In this document: positions 8,719-16,894 of the stretch, in pieces
Numbering within the stretch: position 1 is the first letter of the stretch
Layout: every line of letters begins with the position of its first letter
From: Gammaproteobacteria bacterium
GTDB lineage: Bacteria; Pseudomonadota; Gammaproteobacteria; SZUA-152
Reading direction: 5' to 3'
Length of the DNA stretch: 53,618 bases
Assembly (NCBI GenBank): GCA_021648485.1
Contig: JAKISS010000015.1
Coordinates: 1-53,618 of the forward strand
Notes under the pieces: generated by a model
Databases searched by the model: none
What the model was told of the DNA's origin: nothing
What the model saw: the letters and a program-made list of their open reading frames with translations, nothing else
Made by a program: the position numbers and the translations under genes

Positions 8719-9267
8719 TTACGCAATGCTTTGTCTGATGCCTTCTTTAACTGTATTCATGATCAGGTGGGTTTCTTGTTCAAATGTATTGCAATACTGA
8801 TCTATTCCTTCCTTCATGATTCTATGCACTTCATCAGTGCCATCTTCCCTGAATTGATCTGCGGCATCGAAGTTATTGGCAAGTTTTTTCAGCTGATCAG
8901 ACAGGTGAGAATTCATTTCCTCAATATCATTTGCCGTACTTATACTAAAATAATGCTTGTTCTGACGTGACAAACCATCCAACTGGTTTTTTAAATCTAC
9001 TAGGCGACCAACATTTTTTTTGTAAGTATCGATACATATATCAAGGGTTATTCCGGTATCTTCATCCAACTTCGCACTTAAACTGATATATTCGCTGATA
9101 ACAGGCTGCATCGCATCAGCTGCCTTCTTTAGATCTTTAAAGCTAATATTTTTCTTTTTATTATAAAGGTCAATTTTTCCTCGCAAGAAATAGCCAATGA
9201 TGCCGCCGCTAACTAACGCGATCACAGCTTTTTTCAGCCACATACTTTCGGGTCCGCTGTCATCCAT
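8719..9267 (-). CDS. Hypothetical single-pass membrane protein
   Basis: I do not recognise this 182-residue protein. It starts MDDSGPES and has one predicted transmembrane helix at about residues 12-28 (AVIALVSGGIIGYFL), followed by a basic stretch rich in lysine. The remainder is charged and largely helical, probably cytoplasmic, with no cysteines in metal-binding arrangements and no enzymatic motif. Codon use and AT content are somewhat lower in GC than the mtaD gene beside it. It lies downstream of mtaD on the same strand with a gap of about 160 bases, so linkage is possible but not shown. Confidence 0.7.
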   Translation of the reverse strand: MDDSGPESMWLKKAVIALVSGGIIGYFLRGKIDLYNKKKNISFKDLKKAADAMQPVISEYISLSAKLDEDTGITLDICIDTYKKNVGRLVDLKNQLDGLSRQNKHYFSISTANDIEEMNSHLSDQLKKLANNFDAADQFREDGTDEVHRIMKEGIDQYCNTFEQETHLIMNTVKEGIRQSIA

Positions 9268-9425
9268 TTATTGTTACTCCTTAATTTATTTGTTGTTTTA
9301 GCCAAGCCCACATATGCTGTCATTATATCCCGCTATTCGGTGGGCAAAACAGCTCGGCAGGTTGGGATGAACTTGTGAACACCAACAATTCAGGGTTCAG
9401 TCAACCTCTGTTGTTGGGCTTCGTT

Positions 9426-10772
9426 TTAGCTCTCAGGATGCTCGTCAGCCATTTGAATCCTTTCTCTCCATTGTTGTGCTCTGGCGATAATTGCTTGTCG
9501 ATCCAGTGTCGTTAACACACGGTCTTTCAGCAAATGTTGCCCTGCCACCCACACATCGCTGACATGCTCGCGCCCGGCGGCATAAACTAGTTGTGATATG
9601 GGATGATAAACCGGTTGTGTTTCCAGTGCGCTGAGGTTAACGGCTGTGATGTCGGCAGCCTTGCCCGTTTCCAGTGAGCCAATGTGTGTTTCCAATCCCA
9701 GTGCCCTGGCACCGCCGAGAGTGCCCATGTGCAGGGCTTGCATGGCGCTGAGTGCGCTGGCGTCGCGGGCTACCGCTTTTCCCAGCAAGGCGGCACTGCG
9801 CATCTCGCCGAACATGTCCAGGTCATTATTGCTGGCAGCACCATCGGTGCCGAGGGCGACGTTGATGCCAGCATTGAGCAGTTGTTGTACGGGGCAGAAG
9901 CCGCTGGCAAGTTTCATATTGGATTCAGGACAATGTACAACGTGGGCTCCACGGGTGGCGAGGTGGTCGATTTCTTCATCGGCGAGCTGGGTCATGTGTA
10001 CGGCCATGAGTCGAGGGGATACCAGACCCAGTGCTTCCAGGCGTTCCAGTGGACGCTGGCCGGTGTTGCGTTGTGCTTCCGTCACTTCGTGTGCGGTTTC
10101 ATGCAAGTGGATGTGTACGGGGATGTCCATTTCTTCGGCGTAAGTGATGACACGTTTCAATGGTTCATCGGATACGGTGTACGGTGCGTGTGGTGCGAAG
10201 GCGGTGGTGATGAGCGGGTTGTGGCGAAAGTGATCGTGGACTTCGATGCCTTTGCTCAGGTATTCGTCGGCATTGGCGGCCCATACGGTGGGGAAGTCAA
10301 TAATGATGAGTCCCACTACAGCGCGCATGCCTGCGTTGTCGGCGACGCGCGCGGTTTCGTCGGGAAAAAAATACATGTCGTTGAAACAGGTGGTGCCGCC
10401 GCGCAGCATTTCGGCGATGGCCAGCCGTGTGCCGTCAGCGACAAATTCGGGGCTGATCCATTTTTCTTCCGCAGGCCAGATGTGATTTTGCAACCATTCC
10501 ATCAATGGCAGGTCGTCGGCCAGGCCACGAAACAACGACATGGCAGCATGGGTGTGGGCGTTGACCAGACCGGGGATGAGTGCGTGTTCATCCAGTTGAT
10601 GTTCTGTTTCGGCGGTGTATTTTTGTCTGGCTTCGTTGCCGGGCAGCAGCTCCAGAATGCGGCCTTCGTGCACAGCGATGGTATGGTGTTCCAGCACCTG
10701 ATCGGCGGGTTGTACGGGAATGATCCAGCGGGCGTGAATCAGGGTATCAATTGGCTGAGGGGTATTTTTCAT
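9426..10772 (-). CDS. mtaD: 5-methylthioadenosine/S-adenosylhomocysteine deaminase
   Basis: MtaD (about 448 residues) is an amidohydrolase (TRZ/ATZ group) that deaminates MTA and SAH to the inosine derivatives, using a catalytic metal. Metal-binding and catalytic segments are present in order: NAHTHAAMSLFRG, HIHLHET, VHMTQL, HCPESNMKLASG and GTDGAASNNDLDM. The start is placed at the ATG at 10772 (MKNTPQPIDTLIHARWI) because family alignment begins there; an upstream ATG at 10817 would add 15 Arg-rich residues with no support. The gene connects to mtnA in this window: deaminated MTA can be phosphorolysed and isomerised in methionine salvage. A very strong hairpin lies just upstream. Confidence 0.93.
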   Translation of the reverse strand: MKNTPQPIDTLIHARWIIPVQPADQVLEHHTIAVHEGRILELLPGNEARQKYTAETEHQLDEHALIPGLVNAHTHAAMSLFRGLADDLPLMEWLQNHIWPAEEKWISPEFVADGTRLAIAEMLRGGTTCFNDMYFFPDETARVADNAGMRAVVGLIIIDFPTVWAANADEYLSKGIEVHDHFRHNPLITTAFAPHAPYTVSDEPLKRVITYAEEMDIPVHIHLHETAHEVTEAQRNTGQRPLERLEALGLVSPRLMAVHMTQLADEEIDHLATRGAHVVHCPESNMKLASGFCPVQQLLNAGINVALGTDGAASNNDLDMFGEMRSAALLGKAVARDASALSAMQALHMGTLGGARALGLETHIGSLETGKAADITAVNLSALETQPVYHPISQLVYAAGREHVSDVWVAGQHLLKDRVLTTLDRQAIIARAQQWRERIQMADEHPES

Positions 10773-10834
10773 GGGCAGACGATAGCGGTTGCCCTGACGG
10801 GCTGCAAGTCTGGCCATATTGACGGGTTATTGAA

Positions 10835-10861
10835 GCTGGCCCGGGGAACGCCCGGGCCAGC
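10835..10861. terminator. Strong GC hairpin upstream of mtaD
   Basis: GCTGGCCCGGG (10835-10845) and CCCGGGCCAGC (10851-10861) form a perfect 11-base stem with the loop GAACG. No U-tract follows on either strand, so it is not a canonical rho-independent terminator. It separates the frameshifted gene upstream from mtaD and may attenuate read-through or stabilise an mRNA end. Confidence 0.45.
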
Positions 10862-10878
10862 AATTATGGCAACATCTA

Positions 10879-11422
10879 TTAATCGTTATGTTTTATTTTG
10901 ATTTTTACCTTGCTGAAAGAAACGTGGTAGAAAAATGACAGCAGTGGTGGCACATTGGCAGTCATTTCCGGCCCGCCAGCACCAGTGTCACCATGCAGGT
11001 AAATATTGGTGGTGACCGGGTCACCTTCGATCACCATCAGCGAGCCCAGGCTCGGCCCCATGCGTACTTTGGGAGGGTGGCGGGGCAAATATCGTTTGCT
11101 TGCAAGTCCAGTGGCCGTATTCGTCTTTCCATTTGGCTTTGATGGTGCCGGTGTTGGCGATGGGATCAATTTCCAGTTTGGCGTGACCCCTGATGGGGGT
11201 GATTTCACTGCCCGACCAGTCAAAAGAATCGACAGGCTCTGCGGGAACGCCGTTGACGCTGTTGGTCACGGGCCCCATGACCCGGTGAACGAGTCGCGCA
11301 TCATTGGCACGTACAGAAATGTGTATCCCTTTTTTTGCCAGGTGATGCTCATCAGGGCTGGCCACGGTTGTGACAGTGAAAAATGTCGCCGTACTGCCTG
11401 GGTGTGTTTGCTGTTTCAGCAT
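10879..11422 (-). pseudogene. Frameshifted gene of unknown function
   Basis: Two minus-strand frames look like halves of one protein. The first (from the ATG at 11422, preceded by a purine-rich AAGAAGAGAG) carries HRVMGPVTNSVNG, EPVDSFDWSG and KWKDEYGHWTCKQTIFA. The second continues near 11060-11100 in another frame with MGPSLGSLMVIEGDPVTTN, IYLHGDTGAGGPEMTA and a lysine-rich C-terminus ending at 10879. Both halves have protein-like composition up to the switch and noise after it. I do not recognise the family; no signal peptide is seen. A sequencing error would also explain the break. It follows the signalling cluster on the same strand. Confidence 0.5.
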
Positions 11423-11594
11423 ACTCTCTTCTTGTTGATAATTATTCTTTTCGGCACGGGATGAGTTGCCAGCATGTAGACGACCGTGGACAGGAGATGT
11501 TACAGCTAGAATATGAGGGTAGGGACGTTGCCATACAAAGCGGGGTGTACTGATTATCGGTATTACTACTGCTCGCGCACTTTATTTTTTATTC

Positions 11595-12122
11595 TCATTC
11601 TTCATCTAGCAGCACCGAACCATCGGCATCCCAATCGACTTGGAACAGGGTGGGATGTGCGTTCTTGAGTTGTTCCAGGGCCAGCTTGCGCTTGTCCAAC
11701 TCCTGTTGTTGCGCCCGTACCTGGTCAGCCAGATGGCGGTTTTCGGTGAGGGTGTCACGATGTATCAGAGCCTGTATCAGGGTGGTGGTGAGGTCGTAAT
11801 CTTCCCAGGGTTTGCTGATAAAGCGGTAGATCTCGGCCTGATTAATGGCGCTGGTCAGGGCTTTGAGGTCGGTGTGGCCGCTGAGGATCAGGCGCATGGC
11901 CTCGGGTTGTAGTGCTTTGGCCTCGCACAAGAACTGCACGCCATCCATGTCCGGCATGCGGTAGTCGGAGAGGAACAGGTCGAAGGTGGTTGCCCTGGCA
12001 CGTTTGAGGGCGTCACAGGGGATGTGACAGGTCTCGATTTCCCAGTCAAACTGGCGATCCAGCGCACGCCTGAGGGCGTGCAGGATATTTTTTTCGTCGT
12101 CCACGATCATGATGCGGTACAT
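11595..12122 (-). CDS. Response regulator, receiver domain with coiled-coil tail
   Basis: The 175-residue protein has a CheY-like receiver (residues 1-120) with the acidic pair in IMIVDDEKN, phospho-acceptor D53 in LFLSDYRMPDMDG and the conserved lysine in FISKPWED. The KPWED motif and the LSGHTDL segment are typical of the RpfG/HD-GYP-associated receiver class. The remaining 55 residues are a Gln/Lys/Leu-rich predicted coiled coil and an acidic end, without an output domain. It is the last of nine co-directional signalling genes, 67 bases after the HD-GYP-like regulator, whose receiver it resembles. It may act as a phosphate sink or a protein-protein switch for that neighbour, which is inference. 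Confidence 0.9.
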   Translation of the reverse strand: MYRIMIVDDEKNILHALRRALDRQFDWEIETCHIPCDALKRARATTFDLFLSDYRMPDMDGVQFLCEAKALQPEAMRLILSGHTDLKALTSAINQAEIYRFISKPWEDYDLTTTLIQALIHRDTLTENRHLADQVRAQQQELDKRKLALEQLKNAHPTLFQVDWDADGSVLLDEE

Positions 12123-12189
12123 GCGGGTTTTCCTTGTGTTTTTACATAGTGTTTTTGTGTATACGGTGGGTCGAATTCAGTCGCAGGGT

Positions 12190-13527
12190 TCATGCCGTGC
12201 CAGTGACGTAGATTTCAAATTCGCTGTGAGAGGATTCTTCCAATTGGGCAATGCGGTTAATGAGGCCTTCGCTGAGGCGATGTCCCCTGGTGAGCAACAG
12301 TACGTTGTCCTGCATTATCAAATCTTCCGCCAGTATCATGCCTTCGCGTAGGCCGTTGGATTTGACGCATTGTGTGGGGTGCTGTACTTCACTTTCCATG
12401 TGTCCCAAGTGTGTGCAGAAGGCATTCACAATGCGAGTGTCATAATACTTGCCCCGCTGCTTGAGCAGAAAGTCCCGCGCCTCACTTGCATTAAGGCGTT
12501 TTTGGGTCAGCACCCCCCACTGTATTTCGTAAAAATCGCCTACTACTTTGAGAATGCGTGAGCCTAACGGGATGTCTGCGTCGTGCAGTTGGTCAGGGAA
12601 ACCGGTGCCGTTGATGTGTTCGTGCTGATGACGAATGAGTTTTGTGGCTTCCTGCAAAGGTTCCAGGGCCATGAGCAGACCCTCCGCTAGCAGTGGGTGC
12701 CGGTTGTAGGTTTCCCGTTCGGCATCGTTCATGGTGCTGACGGGTTTGGCGAGCAGTTTATCTTTCAGACACAGCTTGCCTAGGTTGCGTAGCAGGGCGG
12801 CGTAGTGGAGCTGTTGCCGGCCGGTTTTGTTCATGTCCAGAGCTTCTGCCAGGCGTTTGGTGTGTTCTGTGATGAGGCGCGGCCGCTTGCTGTCTGTATG
12901 TTCGCGCATGACAATCAGGCTGGAAAACACTTCTACTGTACTGCGATAACTTTGATCCAGACTGTCGTTTGCCAGTTCCAGGAAGCTGACGGTTTGTTGC
13001 AATTCGCCAGTGCGGGCGGTCACTTTGTCTTCCAGGCTGGCGTTGAAATTTCGCAGTTCGCGGTTTTGTTTTTGCGTCAGTTGCACGAGGCGCAGGCGTT
13101 CCCGTTCCAGGTTTTTTTGCTCCAGCCCGCGCTGTACCGTGAGCAGGATGTCGTTATCTTCCCAGGGTTTGCTGATGTAACGGTAGATGCACCCCTTGTT
13201 GACGGCATCAATGGTGGAATTGATATCGGAGTAGCCAGTTAGCAAGACGCGCACCGTGTCTGGCCACTGCCGGTAAACCTGTTCCAGAAAAGCAGCGCCA
13301 TCCATTTCCGGCATGCGCATGTCGGAAATCACCAGATCGATGCGGTGTTCTTCCATACAGGCCAGCCCCGCCGCACCACTCTCGGCGGTGTGGATCTTGT
13401 AACCTTGTGGACGAAACAGGCGTTTCAGAGCTTTGAGGATATTGGCCTCATCGTCCACGAACAGCAGGCTGGCAGGCGGCGGCTGTTCGGCATTTGTGTT
13501 TTCGTTGTCGGGTTGTGTTTGAGTCAT
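12190..13527 (-). CDS. Response regulator with degenerate HD-GYP-like domain
   Basis: The 445-residue protein carries a receiver (residues about 20-140, D69 in VISDMRMPEMDG, KPWED lysine), a coiled coil (about 145-195), an HD-GYP-related helical domain (about 200-385) and a C-terminal small beta module (about 400-440, GMILAEDLIMQ). HD-GYP domains hydrolyse cyclic di-GMP. Here the metal-binding HD is replaced by RN (LLRNLGKLCLKD) and the GYP motif reads GTGFPD after HQHEHIN. Other landmarks (RHPLLAEGLL, ILKVVGDFYE) are kept. Loss of the HD pair suggests it may bind rather than cleave the nucleotide, which is inference. The C-terminal module is also found as a separate gene at 19567-19887. Confidence 0.88.
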   Translation of the reverse strand: MTQTQPDNENTNAEQPPPASLLFVDDEANILKALKRLFRPQGYKIHTAESGAAGLACMEEHRIDLVISDMRMPEMDGAAFLEQVYRQWPDTVRVLLTGYSDINSTIDAVNKGCIYRYISKPWEDNDILLTVQRGLEQKNLERERLRLVQLTQKQNRELRNFNASLEDKVTARTGELQQTVSFLELANDSLDQSYRSTVEVFSSLIVMREHTDSKRPRLITEHTKRLAEALDMNKTGRQQLHYAALLRNLGKLCLKDKLLAKPVSTMNDAERETYNRHPLLAEGLLMALEPLQEATKLIRHQHEHINGTGFPDQLHDADIPLGSRILKVVGDFYEIQWGVLTQKRLNASEARDFLLKQRGKYYDTRIVNAFCTHLGHMESEVQHPTQCVKSNGLREGMILAEDLIMQDNVLLLTRGHRLSEGLINRIAQLEESSHSEFEIYVTGTA

Positions 13528-13575
13528 AAATATAGTGTCGGGTTTTGAATGGTCAGGAAAATATCATCCTTGTCT

Positions 13576-14850
13576 TCAGGCGCTCGCCTCTGTATTTTTC
13601 GCTTGCGCTTCGGGCTGTTTCACTGGCAGGTGAACGGTAAACGTGGTGCCTTTGCCCACTTCGCTGTCCACCTCAATTTCTCCACCGTGTTTGTGCACAA
13701 TGCCGTAGGACAGGGACAGACCCAGGCCGGTACCCATGCCCACTGCCTTGGTGGTGAAAAAGGGATCAAAGATTTTTTTCATGTTATCGGGCTCGATACC
13801 CTTGCCGGTGTCAGTAATGCTGACCCATACCGCGTCATCGTCCTGGCCACTGCGAATGGTAATCAGCCCGTGCTCCTCAATGGCGTGGGCAGCGTTAACC
13901 AGCAGATTCATGAATACCTGGTTAATCTGGGATGCCAGACATTCCACCTCGGGCAGTTCTCCATATTCCTTGACGACTTCGGCCTTGTACTTGATTTCGT
14001 TGTTGACGATGTTGAGCGTGCTGTCCAGACCATGATGCAGATTAGTCCACTGCCATTCGGCCTCGTCTACGTGGGAAAAATCCTTGAGGTCTTGCACAAT
14101 GTTCTTGACCCGGGAGATGCCCTCGCGGGACTCACTCACCAAATCACGCAAGTCTTCTTTGAGATACTCCAGATCCAGTTCCTGCTTGAGCGTCTGCACC
14201 TTTTTTAGTGCCTCCTGGTCTGCGTCTACCAGAGTCTCCAGTTGCTCGTAGCCTTCCAGTATCTGACACAGGTTGTCGATGTACTTTTGCAGAGTGCCAA
14301 GGTTGGAATAGACATAACCCACCGGATTGTTGATCTCGTGTGCTACTCCTGCTGCCAGCTGGCCAATAGAGGCGAGTTTTTCGGATTGCAACAATTGTGC
14401 GTGGGAGGCTTTCAGTTCATCGTGTGTTCGTTCCAGTTCGTCGTGGGCGCGTAGACGCTCTTGCTCTGCATGATGCAAACGGATGGCGGTTTGCGTTGCA
14501 TGTCCCAGATTCTCGGCGTTGAGTTCACCCTTGGAAAGATAGTCTGCTGCACCCGCGCGCAATAATTCCACAATGAGTCGTTCATCGCGTTGACCGGTGA
14601 GCATCACCACCGGGGTAGTGATGTCCGCTGCGCGGATATCACGCAACAACGACAAGCCATCACCGTCGGGCAACAGATAATCGAACAGAGCACAATCAAA
14701 GTGTCCCTCACGCAATGCGGCAAGTGCCTCGTTGCATGTGGCCGCTTCTTCGATTCGGGCTTCCATCCCGGATTTACCCAGCGCCCGGCGCACCGACATG
14801 CGGTCTACCTCGTCATCATCCACGATTAAAATTTTCAGTTCATCAGTCAT
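13576..14850 (-). CDS. Hybrid receiver-histidine kinase (REC-HisKA-HATPase)
   Basis: This soluble 424-residue protein starts with a receiver (residues 1-125; acidic pair in [11 protein letters not shown]57 in [11 protein letters not shown], lysine in YLSKGE), followed by a coiled coil and a histidine kinase. The phospho-acceptor is H171 in [12 protein letters not shown], the NtrB/HisKA type. ATP-binding boxes are [10 protein letters not shown] (N), DTGKGI (G1), DPFFTTK (F) and [14 protein letters not shown] (G2). All catalytic residues appear intact. There is no membrane segment, so it senses a cytoplasmic partner through its receiver. It sits between a single-domain regulator and the HD-GYP-like regulator, and may relay phosphate between them. 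Confidence 0.93.
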   Translation of the reverse strand: MTDELKILIVDDDEVDRMSVRRALGKSGMEARIEEAATCNEALAALREGHFDCALFDYLLPDGDGLSLLRDIRAADITTPVVMLTGQRDERLIVELLRAGAADYLSKGELNAENLGHATQTAIRLHHAEQERLRAHDELERTHDELKASHAQLLQSEKLASIGQLAAGVAHEINNPVGYVYSNLGTLQKYIDNLCQILEGYEQLETLVDADQEALKKVQTLKQELDLEYLKEDLRDLVSESREGISRVKNIVQDLKDFSHVDEAEWQWTNLHHGLDSTLNIVNNEIKYKAEVVKEYGELPEVECLASQINQVFMNLLVNAAHAIEEHGLITIRSGQDDDAVWVSITDTGKGIEPDNMKKIFDPFFTTKAVGMGTGLGLSLSYGIVHKHGGEIEVDSEVGKGTTFTVHLPVKQPEAQAKNTEASA

Positions 14851-14921
14851 ATCAATTCAGAGAAAAAATAAAAGTAAAAACAGCTAACCCTTTTATTTTT
14901 TCTTGCCTCTTTTTCCTGCCT

Positions 14922-15350
14922 TTACGGTAATTCGATCAACGACCAGAATACGTCCAGGGCCTTGACCGCTTCCATGAATTTGCCCGGCTCCACCGGTTTG
15001 AGGATGTAACCGGCCACGTTCATGTTGTAGGCGGCCACTCGATCCTTTTCTTCGTCGGACGTGGTGAGCACAAACACACTGATAGCCCGCAGTTCGGGGT
15101 CGGCACGCAGTTTCGTGAGAAACTCGATGCCGTTCATCTTCGGCATGTTGATGTCCAGCAGGACGATCTTTGGCGTTGGGTTGAGTTTCTCCTGCCCGTC
15201 AGTGCCACGCAATTTGGCCAGTGCTTCCAGACCGTTGCCGGCTATATGCACAGGGTTGGTGATGTGGTTTTTTTTGAAGGCGCGCTGAATGTTCATGACA
15301 TCCACTTCGTCGTCTTCCACCAGCAGTATGGAAATTTTATTATCCTGCAT
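14922..15350 (-). CDS. Single-domain response regulator (Rcp1-like)
   Basis: The product is a stand-alone receiver of about 142 residues, of the larger Rcp/phytochrome-associated type with an extra loop (GTDGQEKLNPTPK) before the phospho-acceptor D66 in IVLLDINMPKMNG; the lysine is in YILKPVEP. The start is set at the ATG at 15350 because AAAGGAAC lies just upstream of it; an ATG at 15374 would add eight residues. Such regulators usually receive phosphate from the kinase encoded next door, here the Tll0287-type kinase 63 bases upstream. There is no output domain, so it works by protein contact. Confidence 0.92.
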   Translation of the reverse strand: MQDNKISILLVEDDEVDVMNIQRAFKKNHITNPVHIAGNGLEALAKLRGTDGQEKLNPTPKIVLLDINMPKMNGIEFLTKLRADPELRAISVFVLTTSDEEKDRVAAYNMNVAGYILKPVEPGKFMEAVKALDVFWSLIELP

Positions 15351-15413
15351 GATTATGGGTTCCTTTAATTTCACGGCTTTAATTTCACGGTGAGTATTCG
15401 CGGCGAGGTGCTG

Positions 15414-16892
15414 TTAACTGTTAGTCGTTTTCGGCACGGTAAAGCGAAAAGTTGAGCCCTCGCCTTCGGCCGATTCAAGCATGATTTTGCCACCCTGGAT
15501 CTCGACAATTTTTTTGACGATGGACAGTCCCACGCCGGTACTTTCCACTTCGTCGCGGGCGTTGAGGGTCTGGAAAATACCAAACACTTTTTCATGGTAT
15601 TCGGGGGCGATGCCGGGGCCATCATCACGCACACTGAACGTGTAGAATTCACCGTCCACTTTTTGTACACCCACTTCCACATGACCTTGCCCGGGTTGGT
15701 GGTGGTATTTGATGGCATTGGACAGCAGGTTGGCAAACACCTGTGACAGGGGGATGCGGGCGGTTTCGAATACGGGCATGTCGGGGGCGATATTGATAAC
15801 AAAGCCTTCCGGCACCACCAGCCCGGCAATGATTTCCTGTAACAACTCGTTGACATCGACGGATTCGATTTCGCTGTCGATACGTCCGACGCGCGAATAT
15901 TGCAGTATGCCGTGGATGAGATCGCCCATGCGTGCCACCCGCCCGCGCAGCAGCGTCATCTGCTTGCGGGTGTCATCGGTGAGGTTGTCTGCAATGTCTT
16001 CCTCTATCCATTCCGACAGGTTGGCAATGGCGCGCAGCGGCGCTTTTAGGTCATGCGACACGACATAGGCAAACTGATCCAGCTCCTGATTGATACGTTC
16101 CAGTGCCGTGGCTTTGTTGGCCAGTTCTGCGGTGCGTTCCTGCACGCGTTGTTGTAATTCTACAGAGGTGCGGCGCAACTTGTTGGTAACAGAACCGATG
16201 CCAATAATGCCAAGCAGGGCGATGGCACTGAAAATGGCAATGGTTCCCTTCAGGTCCGTCTGAGTCTGCGCGGTGACTTGATCCAGGGGGAAATCAACTT
16301 CCAGAACACCTCTCAGGTCACCGGTTTTCCAGTCGTTTTTGGGTGTATCCGGATGGTCGTTGTGACACTGAACACAAGCCGGTCGCATCACATCGGCGGT
16401 AGCATAACGTAAGGTTTTGCGGCCATCATATTCTGTAAAACGATAAAAGGGTTTGTCAGGGTTTTGGCCGAGAAACTCCCACGCCTGTTGCATAAATTGA
16501 TCGCGCAAGCCGCCCATCTCTTGCCTCCAGGGAAAGGGGTAGGGGCTGTAGAGCATGGTTTTACTGCCTGAGGCATGCTCCCCAAGTTTCTCTCCCAGCA
16601 ACATACTCAATGTTGCCGGGAGTGGAATGGCGTTTTCTTTTGTCGTGTAATCATGGGTGATTTCAAGGCCGTGTTGTCTGGCTGTGGTAACCACTTCTGA
16701 TGTGTAGAGCGTGCGAAATTCCGTCAGCGCATCGGAAAATGAGCGGGCGTTTTTGATTGAGGTGGATTCAATGAGTTGTGATTGAAGTTGTGATACATGC
16801 CATATCGCAGCGAAAGTGGCGACAAAAAAAGCCAGCACCAGAATCAGGATGAATTGCCAGTTTTTTAGCGGACTGCGGGAGAGTGTGCTCAT
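15414..16892 (-). CDS. Membrane histidine kinase with heme-binding Tll0287-like (DUF3365) sensor
   Basis: The 492-residue kinase has a transmembrane helix at about 13-33, a periplasmic DUF3365/Tll0287-like PAS domain (about 40-205), a second helix at about 215-237, a coiled coil, and HisKA/HATPase domains. The sensor contains CVQCH at 173-177, a c-type heme-attachment motif, followed by the typical HPDTPKNDWK segment. The phospho-acceptor is H280 in VVSHDLKAPLRAI; ATP boxes are LLSNAIKYH, DDGPGIAP, IFQTLNAR and STGVGLSIVKKI. It should sense redox state, oxygen or NO through heme, which is inference from the motif. It begins 2 bases after the preceding kinase gene and is very similar to it over the catalytic part. 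Confidence 0.93.
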   Translation of the reverse strand: MSTLSRSPLKNWQFILILVLAFFVATFAAIWHVSQLQSQLIESTSIKNARSFSDALTEFRTLYTSEVVTTARQHGLEITHDYTTKENAIPLPATLSMLLGEKLGEHASGSKTMLYSPYPFPWRQEMGGLRDQFMQQAWEFLGQNPDKPFYRFTEYDGRKTLRYATADVMRPACVQCHNDHPDTPKNDWKTGDLRGVLEVDFPLDQVTAQTQTDLKGTIAIFSAIALLGIIGIGSVTNKLRRTSVELQQRVQERTAELANKATALERINQELDQFAYVVSHDLKAPLRAIANLSEWIEEDIADNLTDDTRKQMTLLRGRVARMGDLIHGILQYSRVGRIDSEIESVDVNELLQEIIAGLVVPEGFVINIAPDMPVFETARIPLSQVFANLLSNAIKYHHQPGQGHVEVGVQKVDGEFYTFSVRDDGPGIAPEYHEKVFGIFQTLNARDEVESTGVGLSIVKKIVEIQGGKIMLESAEGEGSTFRFTVPKTTNS

Positions 16893-16894
16893 GA

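Noticed and set aside
9684-10901. Long plus-strand frame (405 codons) opposite mtaD
   Set aside because: It is the antisense shadow of mtaD, whose metal-binding motifs clearly identify the real coding strand.
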